A stretch of DNA of 64,000 nt, taken from assembly GCF_007754425.1 (NCBI RefSeq), contig NZ_CP037452.1, positions 1,273,501-1,337,500 on the forward strand, in the 5' to 3' direction. Both the position numbers and the translations under genes were made by a program. Positions within the stretch are counted from its first letter, which is position 1. Every line of letters starts with the position of its first letter. Origin of the DNA: Gimesia fumaroli. GTDB lineage: Bacteria; Planctomycetota; Planctomycetia; Planctomycetales; Planctomycetaceae. Shown here piece after piece: positions 19,163-28,133 of the stretch. The notes below the pieces were generated by a model. That model saw only the letters and a list, made by a program, of their open reading frames with translations, was not told where the DNA came from and did not search any database.

Positions 19163-20452
19163 TCAGGAACTGGTTTCGGGGAAATGGCTGAGTTCCAGGG
19201 TATTGGCGGGAGCCATCTTTTCGTTTTTGGTATCCCAGCCCATCATCTGACCGGAACGCCAGGATTCATTCGCCATGTTGACCGCGACGACTCCTGCCAG
19301 GCCGAGTTCACTCGGGCAGTTAAGTGCTTCGCCGTTGCGCAGATGATTCTGCAGATTCGTGTGATGCAGCTTGGTATCTTCTGCACCCGACTTTTTATGT
19401 TCCGCGAGTACCTTGCCATCTTTGTCTTTCGCAACCCAGCCTTCACGGGTGAAGTAGAGGGTGCCGCGATAGCCGCGAATCAAGTGATCGATGCCGACGC
19501 GATTGCTCATCGTGCCGAGAACGTAGACTGTCATGCCGCGCGGGTATTCGCAGATCATTTCGAAGTTATCGGGCAGGTTGCGTCCGTCATTCCACTGCCA
19601 GATACCACCCATGCCGACAACGCGACGGGGGTAAAGCAGGTTACAGGCTTTCATAATTCGCGTGATGCGGTGAATGAACAGGTCGGTGCAGATGCCACCC
19701 GAGTATTGGGAATAGTTGCGCCATTCGAAGTAGTGGTGCGGGTTCCAGTCAATCTTTGGTGCGTGTCCGAGCCAGGCGTCCCAGTTGAGATCGGCCGGTT
19801 TGGCTTCATCGTCTTTGAGACCGGGGCGACGCCAGGGACCTTGCGAACCGTAGCGGCGGACGTATTCGATCTGGGCCTGTACGACCTGACCGAGCACGCC
19901 TTCTTCAATCGCTTTGGCGGCAGAGGAGTAGGAATCATCGGACATGCCTTGCACGCCGACCTGGATCGGCAGCTTGGTCTCTTTCTGTTTTTTGATGACG
20001 GCTTGAGCCTCGGGGATGCTGTGCGTCATTGGTTTTTCACAATAGACGGCTTTGCCGGCATCCAACGCGTCGATCGTCATTTGTGCGTGCCAGTGTTCCG
20101 GCGTGGCGATGGTGACGTAGTCGATGTCCTTAATTTCCAGAACCTTGCGATAGTCGTCAAAAGCATGCTGGGCGCCGGTTTTGGTTTTGCCTTCTTCAGC
20201 CCGGGTTTTCCAGCAGTCGGCAACGGCGATGGCTTCGACGTTATTTTTTTCCTTGATGGCGTTGTATGTATTCATGTGGGCGTTGGCCATGCCGCCCGCG
20301 CCGATGAAGCCGACGCGAATCCGGTCATTGGCACCAAGAATGCTGCCGTAGCTTTGTGCGGTCCAGGCCAGGCCGGCTGCGACGGTGCTGCCGGTCTGGA
20401 GGAAACTTCTGCGCGTGACTTCAGAGGAAGCCGCTTTCTTTTCAGAACTCAT
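19163..20452 (-). CDS. Tat-exported Gfo/Idh/MocA-family oxidoreductase
   Basis: The 429-residue protein has a twin-arginine leader (VTRRSFLQTGSTVAAGLAW), so it folds in the cytoplasm with its NAD(P) cofactor and is then exported. The Rossmann motif is RVGFIGAGGMANAHM near residue 46, followed by DYVTIATPEHWHAQMTIDAL and the catalytic-Lys motif AVYCEKPMTHSIPEA. The C-terminal half is the alpha/beta substrate domain. Planctomycetes have many paralogues, and related enzymes act as glycoside 3-dehydrogenases. It follows the DUF1080 gene by 54 bp in the same operon, which supports a sugar 3-oxidation role; the substrate is unknown. Confidence 0.9.
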   Translation of the reverse strand: MSSEKKAASSEVTRRSFLQTGSTVAAGLAWTAQSYGSILGANDRIRVGFIGAGGMANAHMNTYNAIKEKNNVEAIAVADCWKTRAEEGKTKTGAQHAFDDYRKVLEIKDIDYVTIATPEHWHAQMTIDALDAGKAVYCEKPMTHSIPEAQAVIKKQKETKLPIQVGVQGMSDDSYSSAAKAIEEGVLGQVVQAQIEYVRRYGSQGPWRRPGLKDDEAKPADLNWDAWLGHAPKIDWNPHHYFEWRNYSQYSGGICTDLFIHRITRIMKACNLLYPRRVVGMGGIWQWNDGRNLPDNFEMICEYPRGMTVYVLGTMSNRVGIDHLIRGYRGTLYFTREGWVAKDKDGKVLAEHKKSGAEDTKLHHTNLQNHLRNGEALNCPSELGLAGVVAVNMANESWRSGQMMGWDTKNEKMAPANTLELSHFPETSS

Positions 20453-20506
20453 GCGTACTTATCCTGTTTGAAATTAAGGAGTGATCGAAGTAGAAAACTC
20501 TGTCAC

Positions 20507-21181
20507 TTACTTGAGTTCTTTGATCCGCAGATTTTTGAACTCAATTTTCGCGCCATGACCACACAGGCAGATATGTCCCTTGTCCCGTTTCAGGCCGGGG
20601 TGATCTTTGTGATCGATGGTGCCGTTTTTCTTGGCGTCGGTCATATCAAAGTCGACAATGACGGTGCCGTTCAATGTGACTTTGACTTTGTTGCCATCGA
20701 CGAGAAGTTCCTGTGTGTTCCATTCTCCAACCGGTTTGAGGTGACCGCGTTTGGCGGGAGCGGTACCGTAAAGAGAACCGTGGTACTGGTATTTCTGAAG
20801 CTTGGCGTATTTTTTAGCCGTGTCATCAAGGATTTGGATTTCTTTTCCAGCATAAGCGGGGCTGGTTTTGGGATGACGTGGCACGTGGAAGCCGATGCCG
20901 TTATTCGCGCCGGGTTCGAGTTTGAAATCAAACCGGAGCACAAAATTTTTGTATTCTTTGTCGGTGAAGAGATTTCCGCCGCTGTCTTTTTTGCTGATGA
21001 GCATGCCGTCTTTGGCGAAATATCCGTCGGTGGCACCTTCCCAGCCATCGAGGTTTTTACCATTGAAGATGCTGACAAAATCGCTGTCGCAATGTTCTTC
21101 TGCGATCAGAGGTGTGACAGCGAGACTGGCGAAAGCCAACAGGCAAAGGGCAGTGAATTTTCGGGTCGTGAATTGAAGCAT
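20507..21181 (-). CDS. Exported DUF1080 (3-keto-disaccharide hydrolase type) protein
   Basis: The open frame extends much further upstream, but the ATG at 21181 begins a proper signal peptide (LQFTTRKFTALCLLAFASLAVTPLIAEE) and gives 224 residues. The body is a concanavalin-like beta-jellyroll of the DUF1080 family: FVSIFNGKNLDGWEGATDG, LFTDKEYKNFVLRFDFKLEPGANNGIGFHVPR, EIQILDD and GHICLCGHGAKIEFKNLRIKEL. Members cleave 3-keto-glycosides or are uncharacterised. It is the first gene of a two-gene operon with the Gfo/Idh/MocA enzyme, which would supply the 3-keto substrate. The gene diverges from mtnA. Confidence 0.88.
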   Translation of the reverse strand: MLQFTTRKFTALCLLAFASLAVTPLIAEEHCDSDFVSIFNGKNLDGWEGATDGYFAKDGMLISKKDSGGNLFTDKEYKNFVLRFDFKLEPGANNGIGFHVPRHPKTSPAYAGKEIQILDDTAKKYAKLQKYQYHGSLYGTAPAKRGHLKPVGEWNTQELLVDGNKVKVTLNGTVIVDFDMTDAKKNGTIDHKDHPGLKRDKGHICLCGHGAKIEFKNLRIKELK

Positions 21182-21417
21182 CGTGTTGATTCCTTGATAT
21201 TTCGCAATTGCTTGTAAGTCAGGAAGGAAAATCCTGTGATATTTAAGGATCTTTAAAAAGGTGTGCAGGATCGAGCATACCAAAGTGCGATTACCAGAAT
21301 CAATGGAAAACCCGCCGAAAGCGCATGGTTTTTTGTTTGAGGACATTTTGATTAGAATCGCTATGATATAAGAAAATGAGTTTCTCACATGGTCATTGAA
21401 ATAGAAGCAGAACGGAT

Positions 21418-22500
21418 ATGAATTTAGAGAATCAAGCAGGGGCTGATGTTGCGACGATGCGCTGGGTTGGCGGAACAGATGGATATCTGAAGATGATCGA
21501 TCAGACATTGCTGCCAACGGAGTTTCGAGAGATCGAATGTCGTGATGTCGAGACGGTCTGGGAAGCAATTAAGAAGTTGCGCGTTCGCGGTGCGCCGGCG
21601 ATTGGGATAGCCGCCGCTTATGGGGTTGTGCTGGCGTTACAAACCGGCGCGGGAACGGAGCGGCCTGACTTCGATCAGCGATTAATTGAAGCTGCGACGT
21701 ATTTATCAGAAAGCAGGCCGACCGCCGTCAATCTGTTCTGGGCATTAGAGCGGATGCAAAAGCTGGCAGAGAGTTCCCCGGATCTTTCCAATCCTGAGAT
21801 GCACAAACTGCTGCTGGAAGAAGCGCAGTTGATTGAGGTCGAAGATTTGAAGATGTGTCATCAGATTGGTGAGGTAGGAGCGGAACTGCTTTCCAAGGGG
21901 GATGGCGTTCTCACACACTGCAACGCCGGAGGTCTGGCAACATCAGGTGGAGGAACGGCGCTGGCGGTATTCTTTGAAGCGGCCCGACAGGGAAAGCAGA
22001 TTCACGTTTATGCAGATGAGACAAGACCATTACTGCAAGGCGCGCGATTGACCACGTGGGAATTGATGCAGCGTGGAATTCCCGTGACGTTGATCAGCGA
22101 TTCGATGGCGGGTTGGGTGATGAAGGAACAGAAAATTCAGGCCGTGGTGACCGGTGCGGATCGGATTGCCGCGAATGGCGATGCGGCGAATAAGATCGGT
22201 ACGTATTCGGTGGCACTGCTTGCCAGTTTACACGATATTCCGTTTTATATCGCGGCCCCCTCCAGTACCTTTGATTTGAGTCTGGAGAGCGGCGAGGAAA
22301 TTCCGATTGAAGAACGATTGCCTGAAGAGATTACCAACGGCTTCGGTAAGCAGACCGCGCCTGACGGAGTCGATGTTTATAACCCGGCATTTGATGTAAC
22401 GCCCGCGAAATACATTCAAGGGATTATCACCGAGCGCGGTCTGATTGAACCGGTCACGAAAGAAGAAGTCTTGCGTGTGCTTGGTTCCGACCCTGCATAA
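21418..22500 (+). CDS. mtnA: S-methyl-5-thioribose-1-phosphate isomerase
   Basis: The 360-residue cytoplasmic enzyme isomerises methylthioribose-1-phosphate to methylthioribulose-1-phosphate in methionine salvage. Diagnostic segments are VRGAPAIGIAAAYGV, LTHCNAGGLATSGGGTAL (active-site Cys), YADETRPLLQGARLTTWEL and VVTGADRIAANGDAANKIGTY (active-site Asp). Length fits the family. Other salvage genes are not adjacent. The 236-bp region before it is shared with the divergent DUF1080 gene. A distantly related eIF2B-alpha/ribose-1,5-bisphosphate isomerase is the main alternative, but the motifs favour MtnA. Confidence 0.95.
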   Translation: MNLENQAGADVATMRWVGGTDGYLKMIDQTLLPTEFREIECRDVETVWEAIKKLRVRGAPAIGIAAAYGVVLALQTGAGTERPDFDQRLIEAATYLSESRPTAVNLFWALERMQKLAESSPDLSNPEMHKLLLEEAQLIEVEDLKMCHQIGEVGAELLSKGDGVLTHCNAGGLATSGGGTALAVFFEAARQGKQIHVYADETRPLLQGARLTTWELMQRGIPVTLISDSMAGWVMKEQKIQAVVTGADRIAANGDAANKIGTYSVALLASLHDIPFYIAAPSSTFDLSLESGEEIPIEERLPEEITNGFGKQTAPDGVDVYNPAFDVTPAKYIQGIITERGLIEPVTKEEVLRVLGSDPA

Positions 22501-22524
22501 ATAATAGATCTCGGTATCAGCTTC

Positions 22525-23160
22525 TTAGTAGCGGGGTGCCTGATTGTATCCCGGTGCTGTCTGTTGATACTGCTGCGGCTGCACAGGTTGTTGCTGGTAT
22601 TGCTGCTGATACCGTGGTTGATATTGGGGCTGTTGCTGCTGATAGGAATTCTGTTGCTGATAAGGTTGGGCTGTCTGATATTGAACCGGTACCATGGCAG
22701 GCCGTTGCTGCAGATAGGTCGAGCTGTTTTGTTTTTCCTGATACGCTCTCTTACGTTTTTGTATTTCTTCGATATCTTGTTCGCGAGGCGGCAGGGTATA
22801 ATTTTTCCAGGTGGCCTGTTCCTGATATCGATTCCAGAAATGCTGCGAGTAGGCTAATTGAGGCGTAATACCCCAGCCGGACGCGGTTTGTGTTTGCGAA
22901 AGTACGTGCCGGTAGTTGTACGGTTTGAAATAGTGATAGCCGCTATAAGGAGAAATTTCCTGAAAGTAGCCATGCTGCCAGGGGTATTGGGAATCGAACG
23001 GGTAGAGAGGGTCTCCATAGATTCCGCTGGTGACTCCTTCGCTGGTCATGGGGTAAGCAGCCTCATAAGGAAGTTCGGTAGCGCCATACTGGCCGCTCGA
23101 AATCATAGGATCTCCGCTGACGGCAGCAGCAATGGCAATGGCAAAAATGGTGGTCGACAT
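22525..23160 (-). CDS. Exported Tyr/Gln/Pro-rich low-complexity protein
   Basis: The 211-residue product starts at an ATG with GAGGAA upstream and has a short hydrophobic N-terminus (TTIFAIAIAAAVSG). The middle is aromatic (YPFDSQYPWQHGYFQEISPYSGYHYFKPY), and the last 60 residues are dominated by Gln and Tyr. Such composition suits an extracellular or cell-wall structural protein. No family is recognised. It converges on mtnA with a 24-bp gap, and on its other side a 470-bp gap separates it from a second Tyr-rich exported protein. Confidence 0.7.
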   Translation of the reverse strand: MSTTIFAIAIAAAVSGDPMISSGQYGATELPYEAAYPMTSEGVTSGIYGDPLYPFDSQYPWQHGYFQEISPYSGYHYFKPYNYRHVLSQTQTASGWGITPQLAYSQHFWNRYQEQATWKNYTLPPREQDIEEIQKRKRAYQEKQNSSTYLQQRPAMVPVQYQTAQPYQQQNSYQQQQPQYQPRYQQQYQQQPVQPQQYQQTAPGYNQAPRY

Positions 23161-23630
23161 ATCCGAAATTCCTCTGTATCAAACAGACAGAGACGATGCT
23201 CTGTGAACTGGCACAATCGTTAAGCTTGTTGTTAGAGAGAGACTCTCCCGTACTCTTAATTATCGGTAGATCCAGCGGTCTGTTCTTCAGGTTCATCACA
23301 AAATTCGCAGGATGTAAATCACATACGGGTGCTACAACCTGAATATTTTCAAATCGGGTTAGAGTATCCAGTGAAAATGGACCGGCAGAATCTGCCGAAA
23401 GCGTGCTCTGATTTCAAAAAAAATCGTGCTGATCGGCTTCGCGTCAAAAAATGATGTAGGTTTGATAGTAGACGCGAGTGATGTCCATTTGAAGTTTTGC
23501 GGCATTCATCGTGATCATTGATAAATTCGGATAACGAAGCGAGACGCGCTACTTAATAGTCTGATGAATGTTTCTTTTCATCATCATGATGATCATTTGA
23601 AATACTGACATGAGGTGTAAGTGAGTAATT
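23161..23630. other. Divergent intergenic region between Tyr-rich protein genes
   Basis: A 470-bp gap with promoters expected for both flanking genes. The only structure noticed is a short palindrome ATCATCATGATGAT near 23582-23595 in an AT-rich stretch about 40 bp before the downstream gene. No gene or RNA was recognised. Confidence 0.3.
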
Positions 23631-24218
23631 ATGCAACAGTTTAAAATTACAACGATCATGGTGATGGTTTTTATCGGTTCTGGATCTGTCTACGCCGATG
23701 ATGTTGTCATCCCCGGCGCTGATTTGGGAAAATCAGCCACGTTGCCGCCGCCCCCTGGCAATGTGGCACCACAACCGGACCCCGCCGCAAATGCGCAAAC
23801 TCAGCCACAGGCGGGACCTGCTACCAATCCGGATGCGTTAACTCGTCCGGTGCCGGGTTATCAGGGTGGTCCTTATGTTCGGGGTGGCAATCAATACTGG
23901 TTACCTAATAATGTGGTTCCTCAAGTCGGCTCACCATATTACTATAGTGCGACTCAAGGTCCCGGCGGTACCTATGGCATGGCGGGACCAAACGTGGGTA
24001 TTCGAGCCGGTCAGACCTGGTTTGGTGGCTATAATGAAGCAAATACCGGGGCGCAAAATCGGGGGCTGTCTTCCGATCCTTATACCCGTCATTTCGGCCC
24101 TGGGTTTTATCGATCGAATGAATATGGTCATTTACGATTTCCGTCCTATAGTTACCGCCGTCCCTGGTACAATCCAGGTGCTCCGACTTATAACCGCGAT
24201 ACGAATTATCGCTGGTAA
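23631..24218 (+). CDS. Exported Tyr/Pro/Gly-rich protein
   Basis: The 195-residue product has a signal peptide (MQQFKITTIMVMVFIGSGSVYA) followed by a Pro/Ala/Gln segment (VAPQPDPAANAQTQPQ) and a Tyr/Gly/Pro/Arg-rich C-terminal region (YSYRRPWYNPGAPTYNRDTNYRW). It looks like a surface structural protein; no known domain is visible. It is followed by a strong terminator and lies just upstream of the secretin cluster, so it might be a substrate or coat component of that system, which is inference only. Confidence 0.75.
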   Translation: MQQFKITTIMVMVFIGSGSVYADDVVIPGADLGKSATLPPPPGNVAPQPDPAANAQTQPQAGPATNPDALTRPVPGYQGGPYVRGGNQYWLPNNVVPQVGSPYYYSATQGPGGTYGMAGPNVGIRAGQTWFGGYNEANTGAQNRGLSSDPYTRHFGPGFYRSNEYGHLRFPSYSYRRPWYNPGAPTYNRDTNYRW

Positions 24219-24276
24219 TCCTAACATCAAGTGAGATTGATAGATAAGTTGAGATCGATTTGTTGTTGTCTTCGAT

Positions 24277-24307
24277 CGCCCCGGTTTTCCGCCGGGGCGT
24301 TTTTTTT
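24277..24307 (+). terminator. Rho-independent terminator
   Basis: CGCCCCGG (24277-24284) pairs with CCGGGGCG (24292-24299) and is followed by eight T. It ends the Tyr/Pro/Gly-rich protein gene. The next 380 bp to the secretin gene show nothing further that I can name. Confidence 0.9.
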
Positions 24308-24686
24308 ATCACTGAGTTATAGGGGTTTACTCGTATCTTGCGTGGTAGAAGAGGAAAATTAAGTCGAACCAGTCTAATCCTCTTTTCGTGATTAGCCGAT
24401 ACAAACAATACAATGTGGTATGTATCTACCCAAGTTACGTTCTCTATTTCTGGAATTCGGATAAGAAACCCCAATTTTTAGAGTGATCGTCGCGAATTGA
24501 TGCGTGCCTCGAAGTGATTGTTTTGCAGTACGTTAGGGAAAACTTACTGTCATAAAAATAGATTGAAATACAGATTCTCAATCCGGTCGTTTCGTATTTT
24601 CGGGCGATGAATCAACCTGTATTAAAACACTGATATTATGCGAATTACCTTTTTCCTCTTTGCAGGTAATTGGGGAGCAACTGCGG

Positions 24687-26873
24687 ATGTTCAAGCAGAA
24701 CTGCCATGGATCGGCAATTCGATTATTAAAGAAGCATCGATTTAACAACGCGCTTCAACTGATCGCGATTGTGATAACATATTTATTATCAATGTCTGAG
24801 CCTGCGCAGGCTCAGGGGCCGTCGATGATGCAGTTGCCCGTTCCTCCTGTACAAAGAGATGCCCAGCAGTACGCCCCCGCACCGATTCAAGTTTCTCCAG
24901 GCGATGCCAGACAGTATCAACAGGCACAACAGTATCAACAACCACAACAGGTTCCTCAGGGAATGATTCCCATTCAGAACGTGCAACACCAGACTCGTGG
25001 TCCACGGGTTCAGATGGTGCAGGATACGGGACGAATTACGCGAAAACCTTTGCCATCACAGATCCGATCCACGCCGGGTATTTTTGATGAAATGGAAATC
25101 ATCATTCGGCGGAGTCAGTTGATCATCACGAATTCACGAATCAGGCGGTATGCGATTGCCGATCCTTCAATTATCGAATTTGTTACTTACTCGCCGACAG
25201 AAATTTCCATTGTTGGTTTGCAGTTGGGAACGACGACTCTAACACTCTGGTTTGAAGGGGACGATACCCCGATTACTTACCTGGTTCATACTATTCAAGA
25301 TCCGAGTCTGGAAGGCCAGCGTCGGATTGATTACGGCAAACTGGAACGCAAAATTGCAGTTCTGTTTCCGAACAGCAAAGTTTACCTGATTCCTCTGTCA
25401 CGAAAAATCATCGTTAAAGGGGAAGCTTCCGATGCAACCGAAGCGGCGAATATCCTGTCTGTGATCCGTGGTGAAGTGATCAACTATGACGGGAATCTGG
25501 GAGGTCCTCAGCCTTATGCTACAGGGGTTGGTTATGGAGGGGCCGGGGTTGATTCGACGTATGCAGGAGTCAATTTCGATTACGCCTCTTCACTCATTGT
25601 CAATATGTTGGAGATTCCCGGCGAATTTCAGGTGATGATTCATGTAACGATTGCTCAGATGAACCGTACGATGATGCGGCAGCTGGGTGTTGATTTAGCG
25701 GTTCTGTTTGATAACGGTCGTCAATTTATCGGCTCAACGATGGGGGGAGTTCCTTCCACGCTGACGGGTATTTTTGAAGCCGGTGAAGTGAATGTATTGA
25801 TCAATGCGTTGGCACAGAACGGTACAACGAAAATTATGGCGCGGCCGACGTTAACGGTGTTAAGTGGCCACTCGGCGAGTTTTCTTGCCGGTGGTGAATT
25901 TGCCGTGCCGACGATTGTTGGAGTTGGTGGTGCTCAGGGAACATCCACGACATTCCGTGGTTTTGGTACCTCGATTGTCGTGACGCCGATCGTGATTGAC
26001 AAAGATTTGATTCGAATGCGAATTGTGCCGGAATACAGTCAGATCAATGATTCCAACTCGGTTCAGGGGATTCCCGGTTTGAATTCCCGAAGAGCCCAGA
26101 CGACAGTGGAACTCCGCGAAGGACAAACGATTGTTCTGGCTGGTTTGTTTGGCAGTGATTCTTCTGTCGGAGTCACACGAATTCCCTGGCTGGGAGAAAT
26201 TCCCCTTGTCGGCAGCTATCTTTTCAGTTCAAAACAGTCGAGCCGGGGTGAATCAGAACTGTTGATTACAGTGACGCCTCAGTTGGTTCGTCCAATGGAA
26301 GAAGACGAAGTACCACCTTATCCCGGACATGAAGTGACCATCCCCGGAGATAAGGAACTGTATAAATATGCGATGACAGAAGGGGCTCCTGACAAAGAGG
26401 TTTATCAGTTACAGCCTTACGGTCGTGAGGCAGGGCAAGGGGTGCCAGTGGGATATCGAATGTTTAATCCTGCACCAGCTTCGCCGTATTATCCGCCGAT
26501 GAACACGGGGACGTATCAACAAGGGGCAACACCACAGCCGATTCCTCAAAGAGGGAACAGCATCCCGGCTCAGCCACGACCGGTTCGACCACCGGGGCCG
26601 ATTCGTTCGAACCAGCATCAGCCGCTACCTCCGCCACCAGCGCCAGGGGTCAGTGGTCCACAGGCTCAGTCAGCGGGAGCATATCAGGACAGTATCTCGC
26701 AACAGCAGAATCAGCGTGGGTTCACTCAAATGATCAAAGAGCGATTCCAGAACAGAACCAATGATAATAATACCTGGGTACAACCGGCAGGTTATGTCGA
26801 TCCCCGGATGAGACGGGAATCTGCCGAGCCTCAGAAAAGCCGGTCAAAATTTCCCTGGAGCAGGTCAAAGTAG
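24687..26873 (+). CDS. CpaC/RcpA-like secretin (type II/III secretion and Tad pilus family)
   Basis: The protein of about 728 residues forms an outer-membrane channel. The ATG at 24687 (MFKQN, GGGGAG upstream) is chosen over the TTG at 24660. A signal segment ends near EPAQAQ. After a Gln/Pro-rich region comes a pilus-assembly N-terminal domain (EIIIRRSQLIITNSRIRRYA to TTLTLWFEG), then a BON-like stretch (KVYLIPLSRKIIVKGEAS), and the secretin core with VMIHVTIAQMNRTMMRQLGVD, GTTKIMARPTLTVLSG, ELREGQTIVLAGLF and IPWLGEIPLVGSYLFSS. A Pro/Gln-rich tail of about 170 residues is unusual. The neighbours support a Tad-like system. Confidence 0.92.
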   Translation: MFKQNCHGSAIRLLKKHRFNNALQLIAIVITYLLSMSEPAQAQGPSMMQLPVPPVQRDAQQYAPAPIQVSPGDARQYQQAQQYQQPQQVPQGMIPIQNVQHQTRGPRVQMVQDTGRITRKPLPSQIRSTPGIFDEMEIIIRRSQLIITNSRIRRYAIADPSIIEFVTYSPTEISIVGLQLGTTTLTLWFEGDDTPITYLVHTIQDPSLEGQRRIDYGKLERKIAVLFPNSKVYLIPLSRKIIVKGEASDATEAANILSVIRGEVINYDGNLGGPQPYATGVGYGGAGVDSTYAGVNFDYASSLIVNMLEIPGEFQVMIHVTIAQMNRTMMRQLGVDLAVLFDNGRQFIGSTMGGVPSTLTGIFEAGEVNVLINALAQNGTTKIMARPTLTVLSGHSASFLAGGEFAVPTIVGVGGAQGTSTTFRGFGTSIVVTPIVIDKDLIRMRIVPEYSQINDSNSVQGIPGLNSRRAQTTVELREGQTIVLAGLFGSDSSVGVTRIPWLGEIPLVGSYLFSSKQSSRGESELLITVTPQLVRPMEEDEVPPYPGHEVTIPGDKELYKYAMTEGAPDKEVYQLQPYGREAGQGVPVGYRMFNPAPASPYYPPMNTGTYQQGATPQPIPQRGNSIPAQPRPVRPPGPIRSNQHQPLPPPPAPGVSGPQAQSAGAYQDSISQQQNQRGFTQMIKERFQNRTNDNNTWVQPAGYVDPRMRRESAEPQKSRSKFPWSRSK

Positions 26874-27034
26874 TTAATGCCCAGAGTGATGAGTTATTTA
26901 TTTCTGGCTGTGTGAAATCAGTGAGAACATCATTTCTGGTTTAGAATCCAGATTCGATTTTGCTTGATTTATTAAGCGAAGTGGAAAGCTGGAAATGATA
27001 AATGCAAAAACGTCGTTAAAAATAATTGAGGGAC

Positions 27035-27664
27035 ATGATGGCCCGACTATCAATATTTCATAAAATGATCCTTTCTACTACCTGCGTAGTGCTGGTTGCC
27101 GGTTGCTGCAGCTGGGGTGGAGGAAAGTGTGGAAAATGCCACTGGGGTGGTGGCGGAGGCAATTGGGGATTCCATAAGCGTTCTTTTGCTATTCCTGAGG
27201 TCTACCCACTGGGCAGTGTCAATCGTGCGCACTATCACACAATGGAGTCCAACGCGGAAGCTGTCGATTTCATTATTAACCGCAACGAATTTGTTGAGAA
27301 CAGTGCCGAGCTGACGACCAATGGAAAAGATCACATTCTCGAGATCGGTGCCCGAATGCGGAGCAATCCATATCCCGTGATTGTGGAGCGAAGTGATAAT
27401 AACTACGCACCCGAGCTAGACGCCTATCGACGACAACTGGTTGCCCGAATTTTAACCGACCTGGGAAATCAGGATGCTGATCAGCGGACGATTGTCTCGA
27501 CGCCGTATGGTCGCTCGTTGAATTCTCGTGAAGCCGAAATTGATTACTATCGCTTTATCTCAACTCGTGGAGGAATCGGCGGGTTTGGAGGAGGCGGTGG
27601 CGGATTCGGTGGTGGTGGATTTGGCGGCGGTGGCTTTGGTGGGGGCGGTGGAGTCGGATTTTAA
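27035..27664 (+). CDS. Small lipoprotein in CpaD-like position, Gly-rich tail
   Basis: The 209-residue protein starts at the ATG pair at 27035 with TTGAGGGAC upstream. Its lipobox is LVAGC, followed by a Cys/Gly/Trp segment (CSWGGGKCGKCHWGGGGG). The middle domain (FIINRNEFVENSAELTTNGKDHILEIGARM, PVIVERSD, RRQLVARILTDLG) resembles the OmpA/CpaD-like fold that binds periplasmic polymer or assists secretins. The last 35 residues are almost only Gly and Phe. It sits between the secretin and the TadD-like gene, where Tad operons carry cpaD. A terminator follows. Confidence 0.7.
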   Translation: MMARLSIFHKMILSTTCVVLVAGCCSWGGGKCGKCHWGGGGGNWGFHKRSFAIPEVYPLGSVNRAHYHTMESNAEAVDFIINRNEFVENSAELTTNGKDHILEIGARMRSNPYPVIVERSDNNYAPELDAYRRQLVARILTDLGNQDADQRTIVSTPYGRSLNSREAEIDYYRFISTRGGIGGFGGGGGGFGGGGFGGGGFGGGGGVGF

Positions 27665-27714
27665 TTTCAGACCGGTCCCGTTGGCTAAAGCGGAATTCAA
27701 ACCCTCAAACGATC

Positions 27715-27751
27715 AAAAACGCCATAAGAGCATTGCTTTTGTGGCGTTTTT
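27715..27751 (+). terminator. Rho-independent terminator
   Basis: AAAAACGCCA (27715-27724) pairs with TGGCGTTTTT (27742-27751), with further imperfect pairing inside, and ends in T. It closes the secretin/lipoprotein unit. The following gap to 28133 (about 380 bp) holds only a small 7-bp hairpin CAGAGCA/TGCTCTG at 28090-28106 close to the next start, possibly in its leader. Confidence 0.85.
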
Positions 27752-28133
27752 AAATTCTTATTTGACAATGGCTTAAGAGACAAAATGAGGTCTCATTCTA
27801 AGCAAAAAACCTCAAAAATGAGCGTTAGCAATTCGTTGTCAAATTCGTATCGACATGATTTGCGAAACGACATAGAATCCTCGCCTGAATCTCAAGTCTA
27901 ATCATTTCTCTCAAAATTCTCCCTAAATCACAATTCCCATTTCCAGGCTATTCATTCAATCGAAGAAGCCTCGACAAAGCCGGTTCTGACCCAGACAACG
28001 ATCAAACGTTTTCGCTGTCTTCTCAGGAATCTAGCTATTGCCGTTGCTGTTGATTAATGGCTTCGATGAAATTATTGAATCAAATAAAGCAGAGCAATCT
28101 GCTCTGTACTTGCTGGATCAAGGTTGATACCCG

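Noticed and set aside
19139-21217. 692-codon plus-strand open frame
   Set aside because: It lies opposite the well-supported Gfo/Idh/MocA and DUF1080 genes and crosses their intergenic gap; no domain or signal is seen and it is explained by codon bias on the coding strand.
22536-23223. Plus-strand frames opposite the Gln/Tyr-rich protein
   Set aside because: Low-complexity antisense shadows without initiation signals.
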